From assembly GCA_029379385.1 (NCBI GenBank), contig CM055612.1, positions 7,564,001-7,628,000 on the forward strand: a DNA stretch of 64,000 nt, in the 5' to 3' direction. Origin of the DNA: Quillaja saponaria. Its lineage: Eukaryota > Streptophyta > Magnoliopsida > Fabales > Quillajaceae. This document shows, piece after piece, positions 48,526 to 61,200 of the stretch. The notes beneath the pieces were generated by a model. The model had not been told where the DNA came from, did not search any database, and was given only the letters and a program-made list of their open reading frames with translations. The translations under genes were made by a program, and so were the position numbers. Position 1 is the stretch's first letter; every line of letters starts with the position of its first letter.

Positions 48526-48591
48526 ATGTTGCCTGCGGCATCGAAAACAACGATCTTTACAAGAATATTGCGGTACAGGAGGTGTCAATAG
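48526..48591 (+). promoter_or_regulatory. upstream open reading frame in the MORN gene leader
   Basis: ATG at 48526 opens a 21-codon frame (MLPAASKTTIFTRILRYRRC then Q) that ends TAG at 48589-48591, 58 nt before the main ATG at 48650. If the transcript begins at the CT tract this frame is in the leader and could lower translation of the main product. Conservation has not been tested. Confidence 0.45.
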
Positions 48592-48649
48592 TGAAGAACA
48601 GGCGGAGAGGGTATCAATCCTCTGCAGGACCCACAATCCCTCTCTGGTA

Positions 48650-50922
48650 ATGGAAGGTCAAAAGAGCCACACGAAGTTAACGAGGACCCAGTCTTCACTT
48701 CTTCGTTCCTCACCTACAATCCGATCATCTATTCACAGTAGTCTTTCATCGGTTAACGAAGAAAACTTTATCAATCCTCAAGATGAAGACGAGAAGAAAC
48801 AGAAACCCCGTAGGTCCGGTTCAACTCCGCGAAGCGGGTCGAACAGATTTACTACACCAGTTATTGCTGTAGTCTTGGTCGGTTTCTTTACCCTGACGTC
48901 TTTCGTCTACTACTTCTACTTCTTCTATATCAGAAGGGAAGAGATACCCGCTTCAGAAAACCTCTTGTTAGCTCTGATTTTTGTTGCCATCTCGCTTTAT
49001 GTTGCGTCCAAGAACAAGACCCTGATCCACCAAATCCTTTCAATTCTCAAGCATTCTTGGGATGAAAATGGGAAAAGACTCAGTTTTTCTAGGACTAATT
49101 CGAAACCTGTTCAATGGTTCATCGGCGATACGAATGTAAGCAAGGTGCCAAAAGAGAAGAAAATTATAAGGGAAGGCGTTGAGTTTTACAGCAATGGTGA
49201 TGTCTACGAGGGAGAATTTCATAAAGGGAGGAGTAATGGAAGTGGGGTTTACAATTACTTTGTGAATGGGAGGTATGAGGGCGATTGGGTGGATGGTAGG
49301 TATGATGGGTATGGGATAGAGAGCTGGGCAAGAGGTAGTCGCTATCGAGGCCAGTATCGGCAGGGGTTGAGGCATGGCTATGGAGTTTATAGGTTCTATA
49401 CTGGGGACTCTTATGCTGGGGAATGGTGTAATGGGCAGAGCCATGGTGTTGGTGTGCAGACTTGCTCGGACGGTAGCTGTTATATTGGAGAGTTTAAGTA
49501 CGGCGTCAAGCATGGCCTCGGATGCTACCATTTTAGGTGAATTTTTCCATTGATTTCATTTGTTTGAAAAGGGGTTGTTGGGGGTTTGTTATTTTTGACA
49601 GTATGACTTAGTTCTGACTTCTGGTTAAAACTCATTACGGCCTTGGGTTAATCTGTTTCAGGTGAAAATATGAAACTAAAATTGGAATATGCAGTGTTAA
49701 TTTTCAATTTTGACTTCAAATCTTCTGGGGTTACTATTCATAAATAACTGCCCCTGATTAATACAACAATAGAATGCTTGAATTTGTTTCTTTTAATCTT
49801 ATGATTGTTTTCTTGGGTGGCTATTACCAGTTCTAATCTTGAAACTTTTACTGGGTTTGCCTAGTAATTATGGCTTTCTCATAATTCTGGGATTTCTTGT
49901 TGGTTTCATATTCAGATTTTGTTCCTAGATTTTTGTCAAACACCTTCTAACATCAATTTTAGTATATGCCTGCCATTGATTCTTGAAATCTTTTTGTGTC
50001 TCTGATTGGTTGGATAATATTCCAAAGATGGTCGTTTACCTTTCAGTATTACCTTTACTTTGTAACTGCTGCTCAATTATTTCTATTTTCTTGCAATTGT
50101 TTCTGAACTTGAAGTGTCAATTTCCAACGTATTGGTTTTTCTTTACTCTCAGCCGATGAAACTTTATTGTGTGCATTTAAGTTGTCCAAAATTTAATTGT
50201 CTTTGCTGCTGAACTGACTGGTCACTGGTATGTCAAGGATTGATCTGTTTCTTGTTCAAAGAAATTACGTGGGCAGAAAAGAAGTTGAGCCATAAATTGA
50301 TTTCTTTTTAATGTATAATATTCACTCCTGTCAGTTTGTCATATTTTCTTGAAAAAAATTATTATTTTTATCCAATAAATCCACTGCTGAGTATGAATTT
50401 GTCATGCTGTAGAAATGGAGATAGATATGCAGGGGAGTATTTCGGAGACAAAATACATGGATTTGGGGTCTATCATTTTGCCAATGGTCACTGTTATGAG
50501 GGATCATGGCATGAAGGCCGTAAGCAAGGTTATGGCATGTATACTTTCCGAAATGGTGAGACAAAATGTGGTGAATGGGATGCTGGCAACCTGAAGCACC
50601 CTCTTCCCCCTCTAACTGATGGGGTGCTTCGAGCAGTTCAGGTATTCAATTTTTAACACTCAACTGTGATCCCAATATTGTTTCCTTCCTTGTTAATCGT
50701 CTCTCAAAAAAAGGTTATACTACCTTATGTAAACTCCTTTTTGTCATTGAATGGCAGGCTGCCAGGAAAACAGCAGAGAATGCTATTAATCTTCGCCGGG
50801 TAGATGATCAGGTCAACAAAACAGTGATGGCTGCAAATAGAGCGGCTACTGCTGCCAGAGTTGCTGCTGTTAAAGCTGTTCAGAACCGGATGGATGGGAA
50901 ATTTTGTGATACTAATGTCTAA
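48650..50922 (+). CDS. membrane-anchored MORN-repeat protein
   Basis: Three exons (48650-49536, 50413-50641, 50758-50922) give 426 aa. Residues 1-70 are Ser/Arg-rich and basic. Two hydrophobic segments follow (PVIAVVLVGFFTLTSFVYYF from about 75, and LLLALIFVAISLYVA from about 105), so the protein is probably a membrane hairpin with both ends on one side. From about 180, seven clear MORN repeats and a weaker eighth occur, e.g. YEGEFHKGRSNGSGVYNY, YRGQYRQGLRHGYGVYRF, YAGEYFGDKIHGFGVYHF and YEGSWHEGRKQGYGMYTF. The C-terminus is an Ala/Arg-rich helix (AARKTAENAINLRRVDDQVN). MORN repeats bind lipids or proteins at membranes. Plant relatives such as At1g77660 are often labelled SET7/9 methyltransferase family, but no SET domain is present. 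The specific role is unknown. Confidence 0.9.
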
Positions 50923-53900
50923 GAGTTAGAGATAGCTTTGTTTGAAAATGTAAATTTTTACTAATTTAAGTACTTGGAAGGTGTCGCCCCAATGAGCAAA
51001 AGCTTATTGGAGGTTGAAAGAGGGTCTGTTTTGACGTTTCTTTTATCACACTGTAACTTGTACATACACCATGTATATCAATGAAAGTTGAATTTTTCAG
51101 GAGCACTTGACCTTCTTTATCACCTTCTTTTACTGTCTTTTGGGTTCCATCCACTTGAAATTAGTGGTTTATTGTGGGGTTGCATTGAAACGCCATTATT
51201 ATGTTTTGCACAGCAATGATGAAATGATATCAGAGGATTAAACCCAGCTTTTTCTTATCCCATCATATCTTAAGCCACAAGACTTTTCAAGGATGGGGTA
51301 GCTACGTAGTTGGAAGGAGACTCACTTTTGAAAGGAAACCCCACCCTTCATTTTAGGTCTATGAACTTGTGCATAGGGTCATTCGGAAATTTCCATACCA
51401 TTTTGGCAATTTCTTAGTAAATAGTCACAGCTATGAGTTAGGTTTCATATTGGGACGATTCTCCGTAGTTTCCTTTCTCTTTTCAATTTACAGTAAGGAT
51501 CGGGACTCTTGACTTTTTGATTAAAATGATTTTCATATCTATCTCAAAAAATCTATCAAATTCGAAATTTTGATCTTTTACACTTTTTGACAAACAATCA
51601 CACACACACATGCTTAAAATGTTCAGTTGTGCTTGTTGAGACTATCCTTTGTCTCTTCATTCACAAATAAGTTAACATATCCCATTTCCATACCCATGCC
51701 CGCTTAACACCCAGACTGTCGACATGATCAAATAAGAGGAGCTGTGAGACGTCTGGGCACCATTAAACCTGCCAATTTCGCCAAAAGCTTCAGCACAAAG
51801 CAGAGGGCCCAAAAGTACCCATCTCTAGTAACAAATCCTGTCCCGGAAATTCTTTATTTGTTTTAGAAGTTTGTACTTGTATCTTGTCCCAAAGCATTTT
51901 GTAGGACAAAGAACTAGTACTTCTGTTGTGTTGAATTTCAAAGAAAATTTAAGTAATAGGGATGACAATGTTGTATTAAAATAATGCTAAGAATCAAATT
52001 CATGTAGGATAATGTTTGGGATTCTCATAATTTTTACACATGGCACATGATGTGGTGGTGGGTGGGGTTCTTTGTTTTGTTTTAGAATAATCTGACTTCT
52101 TTTGCATGCTGATCCACAATCTCTGTTCCATCCCCCATTTTTAAAAGCAAAAGTTTTCAGCACTTTCATTTTTCTTCATCTTCTTTGTGAATATGCAATT
52201 AGATGTGTCTGTAAGAATCTTTTTCCATCTTTATCAATTTTACTAATTTGGTGATCTAGATTCAAATATCCATTTAGTTTAAACTTTCTAACCCAATCAC
52301 TTCACATGCATTCCAGAAATTAAATTCATCAGTAAAAAGGTGCTGTTCCAATTGACTGAAATCTATAGGCATTTTTGCTTTCAAAATCTCAATGGAAAGG
52401 GACGTCTTGACCTTTGCCAGTTGCCTTTCAAAAATCTAGTCCAATACTATTTTGATTACTTTCTAGTACTCTCTGATCAACACATGACAGACAGAGAGAC
52501 TAATTAGGAGGGTTGCAATAAGTTTATTCTCCATGTAATGTTTTGCAGTATTAATGCTTAGTAGTTACATCTTGGTATATCCATATGATATGATAATAGA
52601 TTTATTATGACTCAATTTTATTCAGTTCAAAATTAACTTGTTCTGAATCTATTAAAATATTATTTTGTGTACATATTCAGATCGACCTGAATATAATCAA
52701 ATCCAATCTGACACAACCTGATATAAATATTATCCCTAATTACATCTATATTGGTTGTAATTAGTGGTTGAATTTATGGTTTTAAAATTTCTAGTTTTCT
52801 TCATCTGGTTGTCTTTGAGGGATTAATCTATGACAATTCTAGGAACTGCATTGAATGAAAAAGGGATTTTTTGGGTTTTGTTCTTGCATTGCATCCGAAC
52901 CTTTCATCTGGACAAAATTTTGTTTGTGTATCCCCAAAACAATATATTTTCTAAGAACTACGCTGGTGATGATTCAACCCATTATGGGAAAAAAATATAT
53001 TTAAATATTTCAAATTGAAATTTGGAGCATCTTTAATTGAAATTAGTGCATCCATGGAAATTTTCAAACAATTGAAGGTCTCTCTCATCACTCATACACT
53101 TCTATTTTCTTCAAAGAAAAAAAAAGCATTGGCTATTGAGGCTAGGAGGAGTCTCTCACTCATCCGCTTCTAGTAACTTATCTGCTTGTAACTATTTATA
53201 CTACTTTAATTATATTTTATTTAATCGTTAAACGTGTTTCATCCGTTTATATTTATTTTGATTAATTATTTTTTTAATATAATTAAAATAAAATTATTAA
53301 TAGTAAAATTAAAAAAATTTAAGAAAATTTTATTTTTCATGATTTTTTCTAGAGAATTTAAATACAGAAAATCAATAAATAAAAAAATACCTATTCTTAC
53401 CTAACAAGTTCTTCCCTTTTCTTTCCCCATTTTTTTTTTCTTCTCATTTTTTTCCTGGCTCATGGTATTCTTATTTCTTACCATCTCCCCGTCTTTTAAT
53501 GAACAAAAAATTATATATATAACCATCTTAAGCACATGTAAGGTAAAAACTTGCTGATCATGGTGGCATACAGATAAATTTAAAAATTAGATTGATTATT
53601 TATAAATTAATAATCATTTTATTGTTGCTACGAAATTAATAATTCTTTATCCTTGCTAAAATAATAGCTACTATTTATTTAAAATAACTAGTCAATAGGG
53701 AGGTATGTCTGGTTCTTGCATTCATTATTCATAATTACTAAACATTTTCCTTCTGTCATTGTCCCCCAATTAATGCTTGAAATTATCTATTCTTTTACTT
53801 TTTATTTAGAATTATTCTTTTCACCAACAAAACAAAATTCATTTAAGTTTCGTATTATTATTTTATGCTTGGTCTAATTTTTGAATGTATAAACTAATCA

Positions 53901-56900
53901 TTAATTAGATATAATCCTTCAATTATTTAATAATATAAAAATAATATTCCAAAACCTAACAGATAATTTATAACTTGTTCAAGAGATCTGAAGTTTTTTA
54001 ATATGCAAATCTAATAATTTTAATTTTTAATTATCACATGTAGAATCAAGATAATTTGAAATATAACATTATTCATAAATATTCTACATTTGAAATTCAC
54101 TTGACAATAAATTGATATTATATATATTAATCGTGTAAAATAATTTAAATTCTTTAATTTTTGTTTCAATATTTTATTTTTAATTAAATTAAAAAAATTA
54201 TTAATCAAAGTATATATAAATTAATCTAAAAATACCTCAATGTTAAATCAAGAAATTTTGATAATTGTGACAGTATACATGATTCCTTCAGGAAGATCAC
54301 TGTAAAGGCTGTAGGAATCATAATTGTAGAAGAACCAAACTTTTTGTACTCTTAGCTTTTGCTTGCAACTTAATCAAACCATGATCATCTTGTGTCTAAC
54401 AAAAAAGTTAATTTAATGATGAAGTGGCCCAGTTGGCCTGGTGTGATCCTGAATTGGCTAATTAAGCCGATGGTTTCAGAAACCCGAACCAACTTCTCAA
54501 GCTAGCTTTCTGTTAAAGCAATGTTGCAAAAATATGATTAATTATTCATATGATAATCAGATTAAATTGAATTAAAAAGTTGTTTTAGTGATTGAATTAG
54601 TAAAAATTAATAAAAATCGAAAGAATCGGTAATGATTTGCATTGAACTAAATAGATTTTTTTTTTATATTGAAAGAAAAAAACTTTAATAATAATAGTGA
54701 AATATTTATATTTTATATTAAATATTAGTAAAATAATTATATTTTATATTAATATTACCTTTATTATTGCATAAGTTGAAACTTGAATTATCAATTATCA
54801 TATTAATTATTAATAACAACATTTGATTGTTTGTGACATGTTTTTGTTATTATTTAGTGCTTATAAAAAATTTTACTTTTTTTTTTTTTTTTTGTATATT
54901 TAGTATTTATAATTAATAAAAAAATTATATAATATGTAACACATAATTATATATATTTATAACATTATTCAATTTGATTATCGGTCTAACTTCAATTGAA
55001 TTAATAATTCAAGACCTAACAAATTTTTCGAGTTAATTGTCAATCTGATTTTTAAAACATTGGGTTAAAGTTTGAAAATGCCAATTGCTATTTTTGTGAA
55101 GTAACAAATATAGGTACTTTTAATTGCATTGTTTAAAAGAAAGAGGTGTTATTACTCTAAGGGTGTGTTTGGTGACAAGTACAAACTAAACTATATTTTA
55201 GGTGACATGTATATATATAAATGGAATTCAGTACTATAGCCTTTATTTAATTTTGATGTGCAAAGTTTTGGATTTAGTAGACATTTGAAGCTTGTTTCTT
55301 GTTATTTGTATTCCCTTTTCTAGTTTGGGTGAAAGTGAATGCTAACTTTGAAACCCACTGAAGGAGCTTTGAGAAAAAATGGGAATGAGTATGTGATATA
55401 TAATTCTAGCATCTGCTCAAGGCAGAAGTGCATAAATTACTTTTCTTTTGCATTAGTGTATCACTTTGTTACCATGTGTAATTAAAGAAGTATACCCGTC
55501 CTTTATATAATTTTAGGAATGAATTGAAGGACTTATATTTATCAAAAGTACATGCACTGAATTGAGATGGATGTGCACAAAAGTGTATGCAAACATAATG
55601 ACATTCCAAGGAAATTATAGCAACAACTTTTTTTACTTTTTAGGTGGTTTAATTTCTTTGGCAAAAGTTGATTAAAATAAAAGAAAGCATGCCTTCCTTA
55701 ATAAATCAATTAATTAGAAGAGAATAAATCATTTAACATATCATTCATTAAGAATTTGAAATTGATCATACCTTGAATCTCTAATGATCAGGATTTATAA
55801 AAACTATCTTATAATAATATTTTATCCAAATTAAGATTTCTTGATGATCGATGAATATCAAATTAAAATTTTAAAAAAATATATAAAATATGTTAAAAAG
55901 ATATTCTCTAATACTTATAACATATCTATATATATATATATGAGAGAGCATATTGGATAGCATAGGTCTATACAATGAATTAAAAGTATTAATTTTATTA
56001 TTGTATGTTAATCTTTTACTTTAGTCATAATAATATAAAACAGATCAATAATGTAAGCCTATATAGAATCTATATATATATATATATGATGTCACAATTG
56101 TAAGGGTTCAATAAAATTAATAGAACAAGAGGCCTGTAATACACAATTTATACTTGAAGATCAAAGAAAACATTTGCTTTCACATTTGATTGTTGGAAGT
56201 TTGAAACATAAATAAAGATGAAAGCAGCTATAGTCAGTCCTGACGCGGGCCTTTGTTTAAAGTCACAATTTTCTTTGAAGTCTTTGATGTTGCAAATCTT
56301 TCCATCTGCATTTTCTTTCATTTGTAAATTGTAAGTCTCTTTCTCACACTATTAGAAATAGAAAAACAACAGAGACCAACTTATTAATTATGATTTGTGA
56401 CTGATTATGAGATTACGCAAACTCACCTAATCCGATCGTCTTTCTTGACTTCAATACAAACAATTCTTTCTAAGCTACGTGATCATCAGATTATATATAT
56501 ATATATATTCAAATCGTATTAAATGAATGGATCTCCGTTCGAGTAATTTTATATATTAACCAAGTCATTATATTAGATATTAGGTGCATGATCAACTAAC
56601 ATATATAATTACGAATGTATGTATAATCTATCTCTCCAGATAAAAACATATTATTCATAATTACGAATAAGATTTTTAAACAATAACAGAAGTTGTAAAT
56701 GAAAATTCACTTTTGGTTTTATTTTTCTTTATAAAAGATAAACATAATAAAACTTAAATTCAAAAAATAAATAAATAAAAACTGTCCCGTTGCAATTCCT
56801 ATCAACAGTGGTTTTAGATTAAGACAGGCAGCTTCCGCTGACCATGCAATTTTATTTGAAACCAGACGGCATTTGTCCTGACTTCATATATTTAAGAGGT

Positions 56901-58206
56901 CGGTCTCATTTTGATGCAAACAAAATTTATACGTGGTTTGCTCATGAGCTGGGAATTTGGAGAAATTCAAACACTTCCATTTCACTACAAAATGATGAAT
57001 ATGTTGAAAGTCAGTGTCACACATTTTTTTTTTCTTTCTACATATGTCTTAAATTCACTCAACAACATGTAGCTTAATTAGGTGAACTACTTTTCTACTG
57101 CTTCAGCTGTCTTAAATCTTCACCATCATTTTTCATTAGATTTGTTTTTCGTTTCGTTTCAGGTTCAATGTATTTTGCACACCTCTAATTATTTGGAAGA
57201 ATCACAAAAAGGATTAAATCATTGATTTAATTTTCACCTTCAAATGTTAACTCAACTATACTTTAATTAAAATTGGTGAGTAGGGTTGAAATATATTGCT
57301 AAGAGGGACCTTCTTAATCAATAAAAGCAAAAGCAGTACTGCAACCCACTATTTTCTGTTATTTTGCAATTTTGCTTCACTTGATGCACCATTCCAATTA
57401 CCATTGGGATTGCATGGGTCCAATCCTCATTCCTGCCTCAAAATTTGATTTGGATCCTTGTGTAATGGGACAAAGGACTAAATCAATAATTTATTGAATG
57501 AATTTTTGTAAGTGTTAGGAGGGAGAGGGAAAGATTGATTATGGTGTTTGGTATAGGGTGGGGCAGAATATGACTCATTCATTAAAATCATAAGCCCTTT
57601 GATTTTTGAAACAGCATAGCTTGCATACAAGGTAATGTATAGTTTTTTTTTTTTTTGATCGGACATGGTAGTATATGGTTGAACAAAGTGCCACACCATT
57701 TTTTAATCTCATAGTACAACTGGTTTTGGGTCTGGGCTAGATTTATCTTTCAGAAAGTCCACCTTTTGAACATTTTGTTCTGAAGGGTTCAATGAAACAG
57801 GCCTAGTTGATCTAAGTAACAATTCTTTTGCCTCATTGGGTATGCTCAAGAACTACTGTTAGAGACAAATGCTCGTCCTTCGTTTTCTTTTTCTTTTTCT
57901 TTTTCTCATTTTTTTTGTTAATTCCCACATCCAAACATCATAAATGGTGTATTTGCTAAAATATAGGGAAGAAGTAGTGTTAGGGCTAAGTTATAAAGAA
58001 AAGCACTTGTTAGATGCATGACAGTATCAAACCCCAAATTTAACCATCAATTATCCAATGGTTCAAAGATAATACACTCCATGCCAGTTTAAATACAAAT
58101 GATAGACCCACCCATAAGTAAGATTAAAGATTTCTTTGCTGTTCGTTTTTCTCTATTCATGTTTTGGTTTGCATCAGAGGATTATATCACCAAACAATCA
58201 TGAATT
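50923..58206. other. long AT-rich intergenic region
   Basis: About 7.3 kb without a supportable exon. It includes the 3' flank of the MORN gene (to about 51100), simple AT-rich DNA, (TA)n runs near 55928-55940, 56069-56088 and 56494-56507, and T-runs near 54878 and 57642. GGGTGTGTTTGGTGACAAGT at 55159 resembles a MITE end, but I could not find its partner. No tRNA, rRNA or known microRNA sequence was recognised. Confidence 0.45.
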
Positions 58207-61200
58207 TCAGACACGCTTGGGCTGTAAATGAGTACCAGCATGAAACCCTTCTGTGTATGCTGTAGTCTTGAATATCATCTGCAATAACAACAGTCTTCTG
58301 ATCAGAGTTGAGAAGTGTAAAACCACAACCTCATATGACAAAATGCTTGCACCAGTGACTATAAATAATTGCAAGAAATACATGCTCCAATTTCATTACT
58401 AAATGCTAGATCATCCCCATTATCAAACTAGGTGCTTCTAAATTCTTGATAAAGGATAGGTGTTCCCAAAGAAATAGGTTCCAGTGGCATCATAATATAC
58501 TCACAGCGAGATTCTTCAAATCTGAGCTAAGACTTTTTCTGATATTGTCAGATACCGCACCTCCCAATTGTTCTCCATGTTCCTTAATGGTCTCAGAAGT
58601 TATCTGTATCACCAGATTTCTTACTCATAATAAAGTAACACTACAGCTTCAGATTGAGACTAAAGAAGCATAATGTTCTCCTTACCTCTGAAAGCAATGA
58701 TGCTGATGTTTTATTCAATATCTCTTCAACAAATTGCCCAACATTTGAAAAGGAGCTCGATGAACTGGTACCATTGACTGGTTTCTCCTTGGTATTCTTC
58801 AGCTTGACACTGGCTGCATCATAAAGATCATATCAAGGTTACCATGACACTTTACTTATCACTAGGAAAAATCACAAGATTTACAAGTCCAACAAATAAA
58901 ATTGTCAGATTTTCTCTTCCATCAAGAACAACATCCCATCCCCTGACCAGTTTTCTGAAAGTTCATTGACAAAATTCCAGTTCTCATATCAAGTTATCAA
59001 TTTTTTATCATAAGACATATATATATATATCCAATCATTCAGAAGTGTGGCTTCTGTCTCAGATATATAGAAAAGTATAATGGAGAATGCAAAAAAATTA
59101 TTTTCAGGTTTCACTCAACTTACTAACTTTAAAGTTTAAACCAAGAAAGAGGCAAATGGTGATTATGGTCCCATCTTTTATAGTATCAAAATTGTTAAAA
59201 CTCACATATTACAGAAACAGAAACAAGCTAGGTACATGTTTCATCCTGAAATCCCATGAAGGAAGAGTGAATATCACCTCTAGTGAAAATTTACCTGAAA
59301 TAACCATAGGCTTATTACCTGCAGAAGAATGATTTCCTTCTGTAGGCACTTGTAAGGAAGCTGGTTTTTCTAGATGATCGGGTAAAACCGTTGTACTAGA
59401 CGGAACCAGTGTAGCTAGATCGGGAGGTTGATCCTTTCCTAAAGTAGGGTTAACCTACAAAAAATGGAATGAAAGAAAAGAAAAAGGAAAAACATAAAAT
59501 AAATGCTGTCAAAAATGATTTGTTGGTCACCTCCAAATCGACATATAAGGGTTCTCTCCCTATTGACTTGAGAAACTTGTCAAGATCACGAGCATTTAGA
59601 GCTGAAAAAAGTAATACAATAAAAAGATAGTAACTTAAATATCCGTGGAGTGTATCACTGCATGATGGGTTTACATTACATTAATATGGTAAAATGTAAG
59701 AGACAATGAATGAACAAAACCTTCATATTCACACTTATCATCTAGATGAGCTAAACAAATAAATCTTTAGGCTGCAAAAAAGTTAAACTAAAAATACATA
59801 TGTAAACATCATTTGGACTGACATCAATTAGTGTTTTTTTTTTTTTTTTTTTTTTTTTGATACAAAAATAAATTTTATTAAGAAAGAAAGAAGAACATGA
59901 GAGGACTGATCCTACAAGTAACTATTTTGTATTTTTTCTTTGTTCAAATTAATAAACTTGGTCAATTTTCCTTTACAATCCTAAGCAGTACACTCAATCT
60001 AGGTCATACTGTCTTAGTCAAGATTGTTCCTTGTTCCATTTGATTTTCATTCACATGAATTCACAAGCCAAGTAACTCGAACCTTATAATCTGCTTGCCA
60101 GGTTATGATCAGAAGAATTTTCAAGAGATAAATAACTCCAAACAATGATTAGCAACAATCGTCCATGATACATATTACACAAAAAGCTTGATAGTAGTTG
60201 ACAGCTGGCCAGCTTTCACGTCAGACTATTAAGAGTTGAATCAATGTTAAGCTATAACAATTAATTAAGAGTCTACACCAATTTTTTTTACTAGAGACGT
60301 TCTGGTACAAGAAAAAACACAAAGTGTAAGTGCAATTCGTCTCAAAATAATTAACTGAAAATACACAAAAACATTTTGAAATCTTCTCTTTTCAAAGACA
60401 ATGATAAATACATTCTCATTTCAAGAAACCATTCTCACTTACAGATTGACATGTCATTTGACAATGGGTGGAAGAAGCAGAAATCTTGGCTTTTGAATCC
60501 TTGATCCAGCAACACAGAGACATCTCTTCACAGAGAAAGAAAATGTAAAATGAATAAATCAGAAAAAGGGTAAGAATTATATTGGTAAACAGTAAACAGC
60601 CTACTACATATAAACTTCACTACATGAAGAGATGCTTCCAACAAGACAAATAGATTATCATAGCAAGTTTTTCTAGGATATGGAAGGGTACTATACCCTC
60701 CAAACCCCACTTTTTTAATTCCTCCAAATTGGAAGGATTTAGAAGGCGATGATAAGGTCCATTATAATCTTTGCATGTAGTGTCAAATATATTTCTATCT
60801 TTCCTATTAATAAAAAAAAGGGCACACCCGGAGCACAAAGTGCTCCCCGGCTATTGCGGGGTAGGGGGAGGGTGGCCGCACATGTACGCAGCCTTTCCCT
60901 TACATTTCTGCAAAGAGGCTGTTTCCACGCCTCGAACCTGTGACCTACAGGTCACCAAAGGAACAACTTACCTTTGCGCCAAGGCTCACCCTCTTATTAA
61001 TACCTAACTAAAATATTTTAGGGCACAACCATAAAAGTATGTAACATTATATCATTTTGTTTCCTTTTCCCTCAACACCCAAACAAGAAATGTACCTTAT
61101 CATTTTCTCTTTTCATTTTTTTAAACTCCCAAATAAGAAAAATGATAAGCATCATTTTCCATCTACTCTCTCTCCCCTCAAACTCCCAAATAGGCCCTAA

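Noticed and set aside
49040..49531. 163-codon open frame antisense to the MORN repeats
   Set aside because: It mirrors the MORN repeat periodicity (Pro/Ile repeats) and is not an independent gene.
48650..50922. SET7/9 histone methyltransferase annotation for the MORN protein
   Set aside because: Only MORN repeats and membrane segments are present. No SET domain motif can be seen.
57478..57560. Possible miR482-like hairpin (GGAGGGAGAGGGAAAGATTG)
   Set aside because: No complementary arm was found nearby and the match to the mature family sequence is poor.
58446..58673. Plus-strand frame overlapping the YbaK-like gene
   Set aside because: It covers exon 11 of the minus-strand gene, whose splice structure is well supported.
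61016..61200. Possible MITE ending in AAATAGGCCCTAA with a matching TTAGGGC start
   Set aside because: Only the ends look related. The interior shows no clear inverted structure and no flanking duplication was found.
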